Origin: Pezizomycotina sp. ARF18 | Taxonomy: Eukaryota; Ascomycota | Direction of reading: 5' to 3' | Assembly (NCBI GenBank): GCA_002224055.1 | Contig: AZLU01000086.1 | Span: 101,654 to 157,260, forward strand | Length of the DNA: 55,607 nucleotides | Shown here: one piece after another, positions 44,384 through 55,607 of the stretch | Numbering within the stretch: position 1 is the first letter of the stretch | Layout: every line of letters starts with the position of its first letter | Notes under the pieces: generated by a model | Database searches by the model: none | What the model was told of the DNA's origin: nothing | What the model saw: the letters and a program-made list of their open reading frames with translations, nothing else | Position numbers and translations under genes: made by a program

Positions 44384-45834
44384 TTAGAGACAATGTCTTA
44401 CCTTCCTTCAGCTTAGAAGCCCGGGAAGGCAAAATTATTTCTGTCGCGTAGCTTGAATTTAGTCCCTAGCGTAGAACCAATATTGCGAGAACCTGAACAG
44501 CGGAAATGAAGTGAAAACTCGAAAGGAGTGGAGAATGGAAATATAAGAGCAAGATCCGGAAGAACAAGGATCTGGTGTAGAGAAGATTCATCAGCCGTAT
44601 TGAGTAAACTTAGCCACGTATATATGCAACTACTTTAGCTCAATGAAGATAGCCTCTTAGATTGGTTCGACAAATTCGAAGCCTGGACCATGAATAGAAC
44701 AGAATGGCAAACCGGATCAATTTTTCCGGTATACGCTTGATTTTTGCCTCCGGGAGGGCCGTAGTATTGAAATATATAATAGAGATAGGGCTTCTCGGCC
44801 GTCCTTATCCTGCTCCGTAGAATAAATTAAACGGATAGTATACGATAAAGTCTCCAAGATGTATATCCGCGCTGTGCAGAGGGTTATTAATAGGAACAAT
44901 CTCGTTACGATAATCGATAATCGCCACTTTTCTATATTGTATGCATATATATACGTGTATAAAGATAGATATCTTAGTTGACGTTTAACAAAAACAACAG
45001 CTTAGACTCTGTGGCAAGTGAGGCAAAACGGACGTTCAAATATACTTTCTTGCAATCTCGGCCTTTAAAGCAGCAAAGGGCTGTGAAGATCACGAACCAA
45101 TTGGGCCCCCCAGAACCCTGATCGCTAATTTACAATTGGACGGGTTTAGGTAACCGCTTAGTCCACAAAGTCTTCCCCCTAATCAGTTCGGTACCCTTAT
45201 TAGAAAGCGCACCTAATTTCCACGTTTTCCCCCTCCCTTCAGTTTTGTAGAGCGCTGATTTGCACAAAGGGAGATAGACATTGCAGTTTTCTTAGCGGGC
45301 GTATTCTAAAATTAAAATTAAAAAAGTAAACAACGGGGAATTCTTTGACTAGATCCTTTTTTCTTCTCTGTCCTCTTTGCCAGGAATCGATTAGGATATG
45401 AAGATCGTTATGTTTAGCTTACAGTAATTTAATTAAATAAAATACGGTGCCCACTGGAGAGTCACTAGCAATGATCCGGGCTCCGTGTGATATATATATT
45501 ATTAATGTCCTCAATACGTATTGTATAATTCTCACGATAAATGTTGCAACATTCTGAGGAGAAAAGGGGAATGAGAGACCTCGATTCAAAAACCGAAGGA
45601 AACCCAAGAAGCCACAAAGGTATACAGCAATATTGATGTGATCGTTATCGCATTGTATCCACTTTTGTGTAATCGCGTACAGGTATAGATTGCTCTCTAC
45701 TCTTATTTACTATAATCACCGCCCACATTTATCTTTTATACCCTTCAGCACCCTTACTTGTGAATCGCGATGATTTACCCTTATTTCAGCTTTGATACCC
45801 TTCAGTCCCTTCAAGAAGCAGTGTTACTCGGTGA

Positions 45835-45850
45835 ATATATATATATATAT
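45835..45850. repeat. AT dinucleotide repeat
   Basis: Eight AT units upstream of the 7TM-like gene starting at 46095. Confidence 0.75.
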
Positions 45851-46094
45851 TTAATACCTTCTACTCACTAACAGACATCGGATTTGAAAAGTTTCCAATA
45901 AGTCCATCTTTCTCGGGCACGATACCAACGTACCGGGACCCTCGAACGAAATCGATAACGCAGTTGCCGCCTGTGGATAGCGACACCGAAGTTTTTCCGT
46001 TCCCAAGGGAGCGGCGTTTCGACGTCCAGTTGTGTCTCTCGAACGAGCACCCTCCTCCTAATCCATTTTCTTCGACTTACACGACATACTCATC

Positions 46095-48413
46095 ATGAGA
46101 ATTTGGACGTTTGTTCTCTGCTGGTTGTCGGTATTGTTACAGTGCACCGCGGCCGGTAGTAGTAACACAACGGAAGACTTTGTCGTGAACGACTTTATGC
46201 AGGTATACAGCGCTGTCCATCTTACCCCTTGCTTTACGGTTGCGTTATTCCTTATTAGCAGTGCGCAAACACCTCCAATCCTTTCATTCGTCAGTTCGCT
46301 ATAAAAATCGAGGCTATTCCGTTCATACAAGACAAAATGTGTCTTTCTCTTCACTTTTTGCCTCTTCCTTTTCTTAGCGCGTCGTGTTGCAAGAGTTCCT
46401 CTAGAGGATTGCCTCTCTCATATTGTCTCACCTATCCTTACCCCTTTCGTAAATTCAAAACATCACTCAGTCACAAGATTATCACCATCTGACCGGGTCA
46501 CCGACTCTTGATCAATTGCGTCATGATTGACCGCAAATACTCACATGGACTTCTACTCTCTTTCTATAGGTCTTCCAATCAACCTGTGGCCAATACATCT
46601 CAGCCGTCGAGACATGTCCGCTCAACATATCCTCGCCATCTACGTGGTCTCTCCGGCGCTCTGCCGCAAGGGCTTTATCGGAATGTTACACGTCATCCTA
46701 CAATACTTACTTCGCTTGTTCCTCCTTGCGACATCCCGATCGGGGCATGGCGCTGGTACCGATCCACTCTGTCGGCATCCTGCCGAAATGTCTGTTACTT
46801 CTACCACGCCAACGGCGAAACCCATCGACGTCCACGGCAACGCGACGTGTTCCCGCTTTCCTAGCCTCGTCAATGTCCTACGGGAATCATGCAACTTTGA
46901 CTACGGTCTATTAGCCGAAGGTAACTGCTGCTCTAATGGCGAAGCAAAGGAAAGCAGCGCGTGCGAGACGGAGAGTTTCAACGTCCTAGCGTGTGGCATA
47001 CAATCCATTCGGAGTTACGTGACCTGCACGTCTTCCTTTTCATCCTTAACATCGAAAAACGTGACGGAAAGTGAAAACAATATCAACGAATGCGTTAGGG
47101 ATCGCGGCGAGAGGTTACGTGGTTGCTGCTGGGATTCCAGGTTGAGCACACGCCGATCATAACATCCAACCCGTTGAAAGATTCGAAATGCAACAGTAGG
47201 TTGGAGATGATAGCAGTACTTGCGTGTCTGAACGCTATAAGCCTGGCGACGGTCGCATTGGGCAATTGGCGCTTCTGGCGGATGCTTCGATCGAAATACG
47301 TTGCGTGGCGCCGCGGACTGGCCTCGACTGGAAGTAACAATAGCACCGGTATCGGATCGGGGAGCCGGACGCCGCCGGAAGTTATCGACGCGATAGAGCG
47401 ACATGTTCAGCCTGTCCACCACATCCGTCAGCATCATTTAGGAAAAATCGAGGAGGAGGATAACAACGAATCGCCAGCGTCGGACGACATAGAGGAAGTG
47501 AAAACACCCGACGACATCAACGAGACCGCATCTAGGGTCGAAGATTTTCCTAGCAGGGGTAATAGTACGCGCGCTGATACGAGGAAACGGCACTCTGCTA
47601 TACTGCAGAAAAGAATCAGCGCTTGGCTTCGAGCGGTGCTGCGCCTTTTAAATTTTATTTTCTATTAGTATATGTATCAATAGCGTTACAAGTCGTTTTC
47701 AACGTCGGCGTAGCCGAATTTTTCAAACGGAGGGGGTCGGCGTGATCGTGTTCGCGCAGTTCACCGCGTTCTGTCTCCGACCGCGATCGAGTTTCTTCAT
47801 TGGAGTTATGGGACTTTTGGACGCCGGATGGATGGGTACGGCGGTATATTCCATGATAACGGACATCGCGCTTACTGGACTCGGCGGTATCATGCTTGCC
47901 ATGTCGGGAGTATACAACTTATACCCACAGAATCCTGCCAAACCGGAAACACTCTGGAACGTATTCAACGTCGGCGCAGTCTTGTCCCTTTTGCCAACTG
48001 GGATCCTTTTCCTCACTCTCTTATTCATCTTGCTCTGTCTCATAAGCGTTATACTAAAACAGTTCAAGGACGACGAATGGGCGAAAGAGAACCCCGCGAA
48101 GACGTTCTTGGTGCCTTGGTACGCCACGAAGAGGAGAGGACGGATCGCGTGGAAGCGGCTGGCCTCCAGCTGCACTCCGGGGAAAAGAGTCAGCAGTGTT
48201 CCCGCCACTAGGTTTTCAAGCTGGGTTAAGGTCGGGTACTACGGACTTATGGGCTGTACCTTCCTGACGTACATTGGTAATTGGACATTCTGGATAGGAT
48301 ATCTAGCGTTATCCGGACCTTTATACTGTCCGCAGGACGTGGAGATGATTTATATTATGGGCTTTGGACTCATGACAGCACTAACTATAGTGCGAGTCAT
48401 CTTTGAGCTATAA
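46095..48413 (+). CDS. Unrecognised receptor-like protein: signal peptide, Cys-rich ectodomain, about 7 TM segments (stitched)
   Basis: Start ATG at 46095 with a clear signal peptide (MRIWTFVLCWLSVLLQCTAA). A long first intron (donor GTATAC at about 46203, acceptor CTATAG near 46569) leads to an ectodomain of roughly 200 residues rich in Cys: CGQYISAVETCPLN, SECYTSSYNTYFACSS, NATCSRF, ESCNFDYG, NCCSNGE, SACETES, VLACGI, YVTCTSS, INECVRD, with several N-glycosylation sites. Segment 1: IAVLACLNAISLATVALGNW (near 47210-47270). Then about 125 cytosolic Arg/Glu-rich residues. Segments 2-7: FYFLLVYVSIALQVVFNVGV; SFFIGVMGLLDAGWMGTAVY; IALTGLGGIMLAMSGVY; VGAVLSLLPTGILFLTLLF; GLMGCTFLTYIGNWTFWIGY; YIMGFGLMTALTIVRVIFEL, stop 48411-48413. 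Four frame changes (near 46760, 47130, 47640 and 47735) are all single-base losses. Layout resembles a receptor, but it is not PTH11-like and I recognise no family. Confidence 0.6.
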
Positions 48414-49799
48414 GAGGCGAAACGCAACTGGACAATACCAGTCCAACGCTCAAATGATAATGGTAATGCTTAAAGGTATTCATATACGTGAAGTCAATGG
48501 GAAGGGATACGCGGTGGTCTATTTCTGTTTAAGTTCTTAAGTCTTTTCGAGTCTTTCTGGCGCCTTAGCAATGCTTCCTTTCCGGTTTTTATGTTGTTTT
48601 ATGGTTGTTGATGTTCTTTTTCTTCTTTTCTAATTACATTCTATCAAACTCTCTGAGTTGTTTACAATACTTGTTATCTTCTGAAAAGCACTCATTCATT
48701 CACGTACACATGATACCATCTTGATATTTCTCTTTTCATTCTTGATTCTCAATGAGTTCCTTGCCGTCTATCCTACTCGACCTGTAACCTTAAGACAGAC
48801 AGAAGCTCAAGGTCGTCCTTTAGTAGTTCATTCTTGTACATACATATAGTGTCCTTTTTATCAAAACATGGCTTATATTAACTGCCAAGCTATAACTTTT
48901 AAAAGTTCCTGGATGGCATCTAGACTTGCTAGAATGCGTAGCAGCAATAGAATCGCTAGCGGAACAAACCGATAAATCTGGAAGGACGGTTTGGTCGCCT
49001 GGCTGCCATGAACTAAACGGCGGAAGGAGAAAGCTGATATAGCATGGATTGGAATACGAGGCGTCAAGACCATATCTCAATGCTTAACACAACGGCAGAA
49101 TCGTGTAGTTTGAACTGATCAACCGGCTTCTCCGGTCCGGAACGATCTGAAATGGGAAGGACGATCGTTAGGTATACAAGAATAGCATAACGACTCTTTA
49201 TATCTCAGTATCGAAGATATTCCCTATTGTAGTGCTTGCCATGCTGTACATATTCCTCCGGTAAGCATTCCACGCTTAGACCACGCTATTATCAACAACC
49301 AGTCGCCGGCGTGACAGGTCTTGGGAGCCCAGTTTCGGCCACGATTTTTCAGGGGGGATGCATCCCGCGTATTATGTATTACAAGAAGATCCAGACAGCA
49401 CCTTCAAATATCGAAGTACCAAATATGGCATATTTCGGAAACAAGGATACCGATAGTAAATTTCTTGGTTTCGAGCAACAGTCGGAACGGCCTAACGCTT
49501 TTACATGTTCCCGGCTAGGAAACAGTCTGGAATTTTCCAACAGAACGGAAGTAAACGGCAGTTAAGTTCCGTTCAGCAGTAGGTAAAAACGCTTGAAATT
49601 TTGTGTAATCTTCACGATCGTCAGCCGTTTTTTTCCGTTTTGTCTTAATTTCCCATATCATGAGAGGGCTGTTGTTTACAGCTTACGACTTTCCTAATAT
49701 GATTGATCCGTTCGCGCTGAAGCTGGGGATAGGGAAGATCCCTGGTGGGTTCAGTATCACCTCAAGCCTGTTATTTACAGCTTTTCCTAATGAAAAGTA
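48414..49799. other. Intergenic, no supported gene
   Basis: About 1.4 kb, T-rich just after the previous stop. A plus-strand frame at 49236-49565 is open for 109 codons but shows no motif or splice support. Nothing else seen. Confidence 0.5.
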
Positions 49800-50210
49800 T
49801 CAAAAACTTAGATATATGGACCAAGAAAATTGACATCGCTAATGCTTGTTGCCCAGAGTTTCCTGGGTTGATATGACCTACCTTGACGATTCTCCTCGAC
49901 TCGAAAGGAGATCCATGGGGGTTGGACATTCTTAAAACACATTTCGCGGGGTCGCCTGCCTCGCTCGGGCTAGACTCCCCAGGAGCATATCGGAACTGGA
50001 AGATTTTGCCATCCCACGACCTACAAGATAACATGGTGTGGCGAATGTCGCGGAATCTCTCTCAACGGGGAAGCTGTCAGGGTGGACGCGCAATTGGTTC
50101 AAGGAATTTCGAGATAGGCCTTTTCTTCCCCAGCTGCCAGTGCGGTGGAAGTACTGAGCAGTATACGTACCTTCTTCTTGTGGAACACCGGCAGCGTTGA
50201 CGACTTCCAT
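49800..50210 (-). CDS. Small hypothetical intron-containing gene
   Basis: Not recognised. From the ATG at 50210 the frame reads MEVVNAAGVPQEE, then a likely intron (donor GTACGT, acceptor GGCAG), then GEEKAYLEIP. After a frame change the better-preserved part reads SWDGKIFQFRYAPGESS and AKCVLRMSNPHGSPFESRR (about 49880-50020), followed by a donor (GTAGGT) and a possible short last exon ending near 49800. The middle looks like a compact folded segment. Exon limits are uncertain, and the opposite-strand frame (49883-50200) covers the same bases, but it has no good start and a less natural composition. Function unknown. Confidence 0.3.
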
Positions 50211-50475
50211 TAGATTGTCTCAGCTTTACATTTGCTAAAAGACTTTTCGGCACTATGGGTTTATGAACTCTCTCACTGTCAAGTTGACTACTTAGCGGTA
50301 TTAGGCTACAGTCTTGCAGCTAGCTGATCATTAGCTGGTCTATCAAGACTTAGCCTAGGTTGCACAAGGGTTGAGCGTGAACATAGCGGCGATAGGCTAA
50401 TTGGTGGGACTCGAAGTTAATCCTTCCAGCTGTATTACACGATTTATTAGAACCCTGTATTAAGTAATCGCTGTC

Positions 50476-50484
50476 TATATAAAG
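50476..50484 (+). promoter_or_regulatory. TATA box of the DUF4360 gene
   Basis: TATATAAAG, 123 bases before the ATG at 50607, a usual spacing when the 5' leader is about 90 bases. Pyrimidine-rich sequence follows the expected transcription start. Confidence 0.5.
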
Positions 50485-50606
50485 ACGAGCGACATGCCCT
50501 GAAGGGAGACGATCTTCGATATTTGCAGCGTCTTTACTCCTTACGCACCCTACATTCTTCTCCTTCGACTCTATATTTTAATTTTCATCTCCATCAACTT
50601 AGCAGC

Positions 50607-51220
50607 ATGAAGCTTACAACAGCATCCATCGCCCTCTTAGCCGGCCTTGCTGCCGCTAACCCCCTCCCGGCTCCCGCTACCGTTAGTCCGCTGACTACCC
50701 CTCATTCTCCGTCTCTCAGATCGTCTACGCAGGTACCGGTTGCCCCGCCGGCTCCGTCAACCTCGTCAACGCGGCCGACCCGACCGCCATAACTTTCCGG
50801 ATGTCCGGCTACGTCGCCTCCATCGGCCCTAATGAGCCCATCACCAACAACCGCCGCAACTGCCAGCTGAACCTCAAAGTCGTCTACCCATCCAACTGGC
50901 AGTACTCAGTTGTGCGCGCGCGCTACGTCGGCAGCGCGTACCTCCAGTCCGGCGTCAGGGGCCTGCAGAAGGCGACGTACTACTTCGCTGGGGAGACAGA
51001 CTCCGTCTCAGCCCAGACGCCGTTCTACGGACCTTACAGCGGTGGTTATGATCTGAGCGATACTATCAATACCGGCGACCTTCAATGGTCGGAGTGTGGA
51101 AGCGGTGTTCCATTGAACATCAACTCTGAACTAAGACTGAGCACTAGCAACAAGCAAGCTTGGGGACAAATGTCCACGGACTTTGAGCAGATTCACGAGC
51201 TGCAGTGGAGAAGATGCTAG
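50607..51220 (+). CDS. Secreted DUF4360-family protein (stitched)
   Basis: Start ATG at 50607 with a typical signal peptide and processing region (MKLTTASIALLAGLAAANP). One base lost near 50718 separates this from the mature domain: QIVYAGTGCPAGSVNLVNA, ITFRMSGYVASIGP, NNRRNCQLNLKVVYP, YVGSAYLQSGV, ATYYFAG, FYGPYSGGYDLSD, WSECGSGVPLNINSELRLS and the family end HELQWRRC, stop 51218-51220. Four Cys at conserved positions (GCP, NCQ, ECG, final C) fit two disulfides. Members are small secreted fungal and bacterial proteins of unknown function, about 200 residues; this one is normal in length (about 204 codons). No intron is seen. A TATA box lies 123 bases upstream. Confidence 0.8.
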
Positions 51221-52235
51221 ATGTGATTTATTATATGATGGCGATGAAAGGGTATTAGGGCACGAAATGTAAGCAGGCCTATACAAAATCAATGCTAGGC
51301 CTGAATCGAAGGGTCGATAATGTAAGAAAGAATACGAGTTTTGCGATTTTACTTGAATCATTGTATTTTTAGTTATATCTTACTAGCTTTCGTTGTACGC
51401 TTTAGAATGATAATAAATGTAGATGAGTTTTAAATTCCAGAATGAATGGTTGTTCAAGCTGGACTCAACTCGAAATCTAACGTGTACTTGACTCTTGCTG
51501 TCAGAATACGCGACGATCCTGGTTCCTAGGCAAAAATACCCCTTTCCAAAAAACGATTTGCTAAGGCTATCAATCGTTCACCAGAGTAGAAGTCGTGCTT
51601 ACCCGTTACCATGAAAGCTTGTTGTCGTGGGCTCGGGGTCTCTTCATCGTGGATAACGGTATCCTGTCACTTACGAGACCAAGATCATTCCGACTTAGCC
51701 GAGCCTTTTATAATTAGACACCTTCCTTATACGTAGGTACTGGTATTGAAGTACAGCGTCGCATAATTCAACACCCACGAAGAAGCCCGGCCTTAGCTAC
51801 GTTTTGAGACCTGAGCGATTATCAGTTACCCACAGATCCGGTAACTTGAAGCAGGAACGCGCTAGCAACGTGTGACGATGACATCTTGCATAACGGAAAT
51901 TAATATCTTCCTACGATACGGCTGAGTGCGCTTTTTTCCTGGAAGATTGAGCTTTCGGCAAGCTTAAATGAAGCCCTGATGCCGCTTCGGTGCATTTCCA
52001 TGAGATTTGATTGTTGCTTGCAATTAGGCCCAAAACTCGGTTTTTTGATCAAGCTGAAACCTACGGCGAACATTACTCTCGCGAAGAGCGAGTATCAGCT
52101 ATATATGACCCTTCCGGATCGACGGATGATCATCGCTATCAAACCTTGACCAATCATCGCTTGCGTCCTCGAAACAAGAAGTTAACTGACCTGAAAGATT
52201 CCATTCGAATATATATTTCAGAACCTCCAGAAAAT
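51221..52235. other. Intergenic, no gene seen
   Basis: About 1 kb between the DUF4360 and amidase genes, with no convincing frame. An in-frame extension upstream of the amidase ATG (from 52011) is ignored because the signal peptide begins at 52236. Confidence 0.6.
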
Positions 52236-54714
52236 ATGTCGCCTTCATTATCACAACCACTCATGTCTTGCGTCGCCTTCGCCACGTCGGCGATGGTCCT
52301 GAGCGCACGGGCGTCCCCTTTCGTCGTGGCACAGAATAATACATCGCCCATATCATACGACAACACCACCTTCTCACAAACATTAAGCAGCCCGTTTCCT
52401 TATGAGTTCCCTCGGTTAGAACCCGCGGACTCTTACGGCTCGAATAATGCGCGTTACGATCCCTTTCCGATGCCGCTATGCGAGGGCTTCAACCTCGAAG
52501 AGGCGACGATCGATGAATTACAGGACGCCATGAAGACCGGCAAATTGACGGCTCTTCAAATCGCCATGTGCTACATGGATCGGATGCACCAGACTGACGA
52601 ATACATAAAGTTAGAAACGTCCTAGAACTTTCATTTTTGCATGAAAACTTACCTATTTTATTACCAGCTCGGTACTAGAGATAAATCCCGACTTTCTCCG
52701 CATCGCCTCTTCTATGGATGTCGAGCGGAAACAGGGAAAGTCCGCGGTCCGCTCCACGGCATCCCCTTCCTCGTAAAAGACAACATCGCGACGAAAGACA
52801 AGATGGAAACCACAGCTGGGTCGTGGGCGCTGTTGGGATCCGTCGTTCCGCGCGACGCGTTCGTCGTCGCTAGTCTCCGTGAGGCTGGCGCCGTACTGAT
52901 GGGCAAGGCGACCCTGAGCGAGTGGGCGGACATGCGGTCGAATCTTTACTCGGAGGGTTATAGCGCGAGGGGAGGCCAAGCGAGGAGCGCTTATAATCTT
53001 ACCGTGAATCCTGGCGGCAGCAGCTCGGGTCGGGTGTAGCGGTGGGAGCCAATGTGTGCACGTTCGCGCTTGGAACGGAAACAGATGGCAGTGGTAGGTG
53101 GCGGGACTGCAATAGCGATTAATGAAAGGGTGAACCAAAGCTGACAGAAATTGGAATACAACAGTGATAAGCCCCGCTCAGCGGAATGCCATTGTAGGCA
53201 TAAAACCGACCGTGGGATTGACTTCCAGAGCTGGGTATGATAGTGTCTCCGGTTGAAATTCCCTTCTATAGCGATAAAGCGATAAAGAGCACCGTGCTAA
53301 CGAAATGTTCATATTGATTTAGAACAATCCCTGAATCGTCCCACCAAGACACGGTCGGAACATTCGGACGCACGGTTCGCGATGCCGCCTACGCTCTCGA
53401 CGCGATCTACGGTGCCGATAAGCGGACAACTATACGTCTGCCCAAGTCGGCAAAACACCCCAGGGAGGCTACGCGCAGTTTATCACGAAGAAGAAGGCGT
53501 TAAAAGGGGCTCGCTTTGGTATACCTTGGGATAGCTTTTGGGTTCATGCAGACGCGACTATGAGAAGCATGCTACTAGAAACAATCAAACTTGTTCAGGA
53601 CGCCGGAGCCGTTGTGATAAACGGGACAGAATTGCCAGCTACAAGACTACGGTTAGTCCGGATGGCTGGAATTGGTAAGAACCTCTAACAACTGGTAAAA
53701 AGCTAAACGTTTCGATGGGCATTAAAATAAGTCGATGAGCTGATGCGATGGCTTTAAGGGACTACGGAACCGTGCGAGGCTATCCAAACGAGTCCGAGTA
53801 CACCGTCGTAAAAGTGGACTTCTACAACGACATCAAACGGTACTTGGCCGAGCTTGAGAATACGGATATGCGGGGCTTGGAAGACCTCGTAAAGTAAGTT
53901 GAACGAGCACTAGTTCAATCTATCGCAAACAAGTGTTCTTTACGAGATAACTATAATATGCGCATCTGATAACTTAACCGGTGTAACGCTGCAGGTTCAA
54001 TTACGACAACGATGGTACGGAAGGAGGTCAATTAATACCATCTGCGTTCCAGTTGGGCAGGACGGCTTCCTTGCTTCTTTAGAGACAAAAGGTAAGACAG
54101 TTCTTCCTGGAACCTCAGCTTTATAGAGATAGCTTCGGTCTGCTGCTTGCGTAGCGAGGGGCGATGTACCATACTCAATCAAATTGAAGCTTTCCCTGGC
54201 GTAATTGACCTGGTGGCTGTACCTCGCATCATGATCCATTCTTGATCATTCAAGCTTGAACAATATCCTTGGTCTCCCTTTCGTATCAAGACTGTTATCC
54301 ATAAACCGAGCTAACAATGCCGCGGTCCCAGGTATTATGGATGAAACCTACTTCAAGCCCTCTCCTTTTGTCAGAAGTCGACGAGGGAAGACGGAATAGA
54401 CGGCGCACTCCGCCACTTCTTGGGAATCTGACCGCGTTACTCGTGCCATCCGACGTAGCGCAGACAACTCAGATCGCAGCGCAAGCCGGTTACCCGATGG
54501 TAACGATACCAGCGGGAGTGAATCCAGCAACGGGGATGCCGTTCGGATTGGCACTGATGGACGGCTTGGTCGGAGGCCGAGTTGGTGAAGTATGCTTCAG
54601 CCATCGAGGATGCGCAGCAGAGTAGTAAAGTTGCCAAAGGAGAAGGGCCTTCTCAGGACAAAGCCGTACTGGCATCAGTATCGGTCAAGAACGTTCCCGT
54701 GCTAAATCTATGAG
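52236..54714 (+). CDS. Secreted amidase-signature family hydrolase (stitched, six introns)
   Basis: Amide hydrolase with the Ser-cisSer-Lys triad. Start ATG at 52236 with an N-terminal signal segment (LMSCVAFATSAMVLSARA), so probably secreted, with NNTS and NTT glycosylation sites. Introns: 52610-52667, 53094-53164, 53235-53322, 53675-53758, 53894-53994, 54092-54331. Motifs in order: EATIDELQDAMKTGKLTA; GPLHGIPFLVKDNIATKD (catalytic Lys); GGSSSG then GVAVGA (cis-Ser); LGTETDGSVISPA (nucleophile Ser); IVGIKPTVGLTSRAG; HQDTVGTFGRTVRDAAYALD; FGIPWDSFW-like IPWDSFW; VSPDGWNW; FNYDNDG; QIAAQAGYPMVTIPAG; MPFGLALM; TAWSEAELVKYASAIEDA; stop 54712-54714. About eight frame breaks, almost all one-base losses; one near 54560 is a two-base loss or a gain. 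The substrate cannot be named. Confidence 0.8.
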
Positions 54715-55607
54715 CACGGTATTTTCTTCTCGTAACTGAGACATTCTCGACGCGGCTGTTCCTACCTCTTTTCGGCTATTGAACAAAGACTTGAAGCAAA
54801 TATAGATATACACAAACTTGATTTAGATAGTGACATGCTTCAAGATACGTTCCGTCGAACAAATTCGGCTTGATTTACGGTGAACGGGAGTGGCTCGGGC
54901 TCGTTCCATTAGATTATTCACAGCGTGTTTTCTTTTACACTTGAGTGGTAAAAGGAACAGCAAAGAACAAGACAATAGAAATAGAAATAACCCTCATCGT
55001 GTATAATTCAGTTCCTTTGTAAGTAAGTTGAAGAGGTCTCGTTAGCTGTGATTTTCTTTGAAGCATCACTTCGTATTATCTTCCAAGAGCTGGAACATAT
55101 CCAGCTTCGGCTTCTTGGCCAGAGACCAGGCGGGCATCAGACATACTGAATAGGTTGATGGTCTTGAAAAAAGAGAAATAAAAAAAAATGAAATGAAATA
55201 AAATGAAATAAAAAAAAAAAATCAGCCCTTGAGTAAAGCTTGTGGCACGAACAAATACAAGGAGTACATAAGTCTTTGGCATTGCCGTATCCTAGCATAA
55301 TCGGGAGGCTTGATACCATCTTTCTACCTCGTAACAAACCTCTTTCGGATGGATTAGGCAAGAATATATGGAAGGTTCATTTCTCTTTTTTTTTTTTTTT
55401 TTTTTTTTTAAAAACAAAAAAAAATGAGTTCAAGTTTCTGTGTATTAGTACCTTCTTCGAGCTTGAGTATCTTTGCGAAGTACTTTTGAGTTAACTTTGA
55501 TGATTACATCAACGGACATCCTGAATCGGTTGGAGATTTCGTAGGGCAACGGCGGACTTCAAATAATGGAGTCTGCTTGTACGCATTTATTAATGATAAA
55601 TAGAAGG
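54715..55607. other. Intergenic to window end, no gene seen
   Basis: No supported gene. Frames here arise from A and T tracts (55169-55220 and 55386-55409) or have no motif. A gene may start beyond the window. Confidence 0.55.
55386..55409. repeat. Poly-T tract (24 T)
   Basis: Run of 24 T followed by an A-rich stretch, in non-coding sequence near the window end. Confidence 0.8.

Larger units (their letters stand above)
43616..46094. other. Long intergenic region with short repeats
   Basis: About 2.5 kb with no supported gene on either strand. It holds a 10-base tandem repeat (44344-44383), AT-rich parts, and a TA repeat at 45835-45850, about 245 bases before the next start codon. Confidence 0.55.

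Noticed and set aside
1-55607. RIP (repeat-induced point mutation) as the cause of gene damage
   Set aside because: The damage is mostly indels; I saw no clear excess of C-to-T changes or of CAA/CAG to stop changes in the duplicated genes. The one in-frame TAG replaces a Ser codon, which is not a typical RIP change.
1-55607. tRNA or rRNA genes and LTR or inverted-repeat transposons
   Set aside because: By eye I found no convincing tRNA B-box/anticodon arrangement, no rRNA core sequence, no reverse transcriptase or transposase motifs, and no long terminal repeats. A covariance-model or repeat search would be decisive.

Overview
The window looks like nuclear DNA of a filamentous ascomycete (Pezizomycotina). 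Protein genes carry short GT..AG introns of about 45-85 bp with CTAAC-like branch sites. They include families typical of that group: PTH11-type rhodopsin-fold 7TM proteins, a DUF4360 secreted protein, a GABA/choline-type APC permease, a MAO-type flavin amine oxidase, a secreted amidase-signature enzyme and orphan fungal multi-pass membrane proteins. I found no rRNA, tRNA, CRISPR array or intact transposon. Species was not determined.

Reading frames are broken in almost every gene. Nearly every break I could stitch by hand is a net loss of one base, usually resolvable as a short homopolymer (GGG, CCC, TTT) read one base too short, while the sense codons on both sides stay well conserved. This pattern fits sequencing or assembly error better than gene decay. 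Genes are therefore given as whole stitched loci. Real decay is also present: an in-frame stop in the second F-box-like paralogue, a 5'-truncated 7TM gene near 35.1 kb and an F-box-like remnant near 30 kb.

Layout. 1-7.1 kb: low-complexity DNA and two genes for disordered, probably nuclear proteins (one RGG-box, one acidic/basic). 8-9.2 kb: orphan multi-pass membrane protein. 9.6-20.6 kb: a duplicated accessory block with three F-box-like paralogues sharing a C-terminal WDDWRLE-type motif, two related small minus-strand genes, two copies of a conserved ~450 bp segment, a small tetraspan-like gene with a Cys5 cluster, and a Ser/Arg-rich minus-strand ORF. 22.4-40.2 kb: four PTH11-like 7TM loci (one intact, one truncated) around a divergent amine oxidase / APC permease pair. 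41.9-43.6 kb: AT-hook protein. 46.1-48.4 kb: an unrecognised protein with signal peptide, Cys-rich ectodomain and about seven membrane segments. 49.8-54.7 kb: a small hypothetical gene, DUF4360 secreted protein and secreted amidase.

Functional reading (inference): the region is rich in surface sensing (five 7TM-type loci), in amine/amide nitrogen use (amine oxidase, permease, amidase) and in a lineage-expanded F-box-like family. That mix is usual for an accessory, fast-evolving region. The best candidates for something undescribed are the 46.1 kb receptor-like protein and the duplicated F-box-like block.
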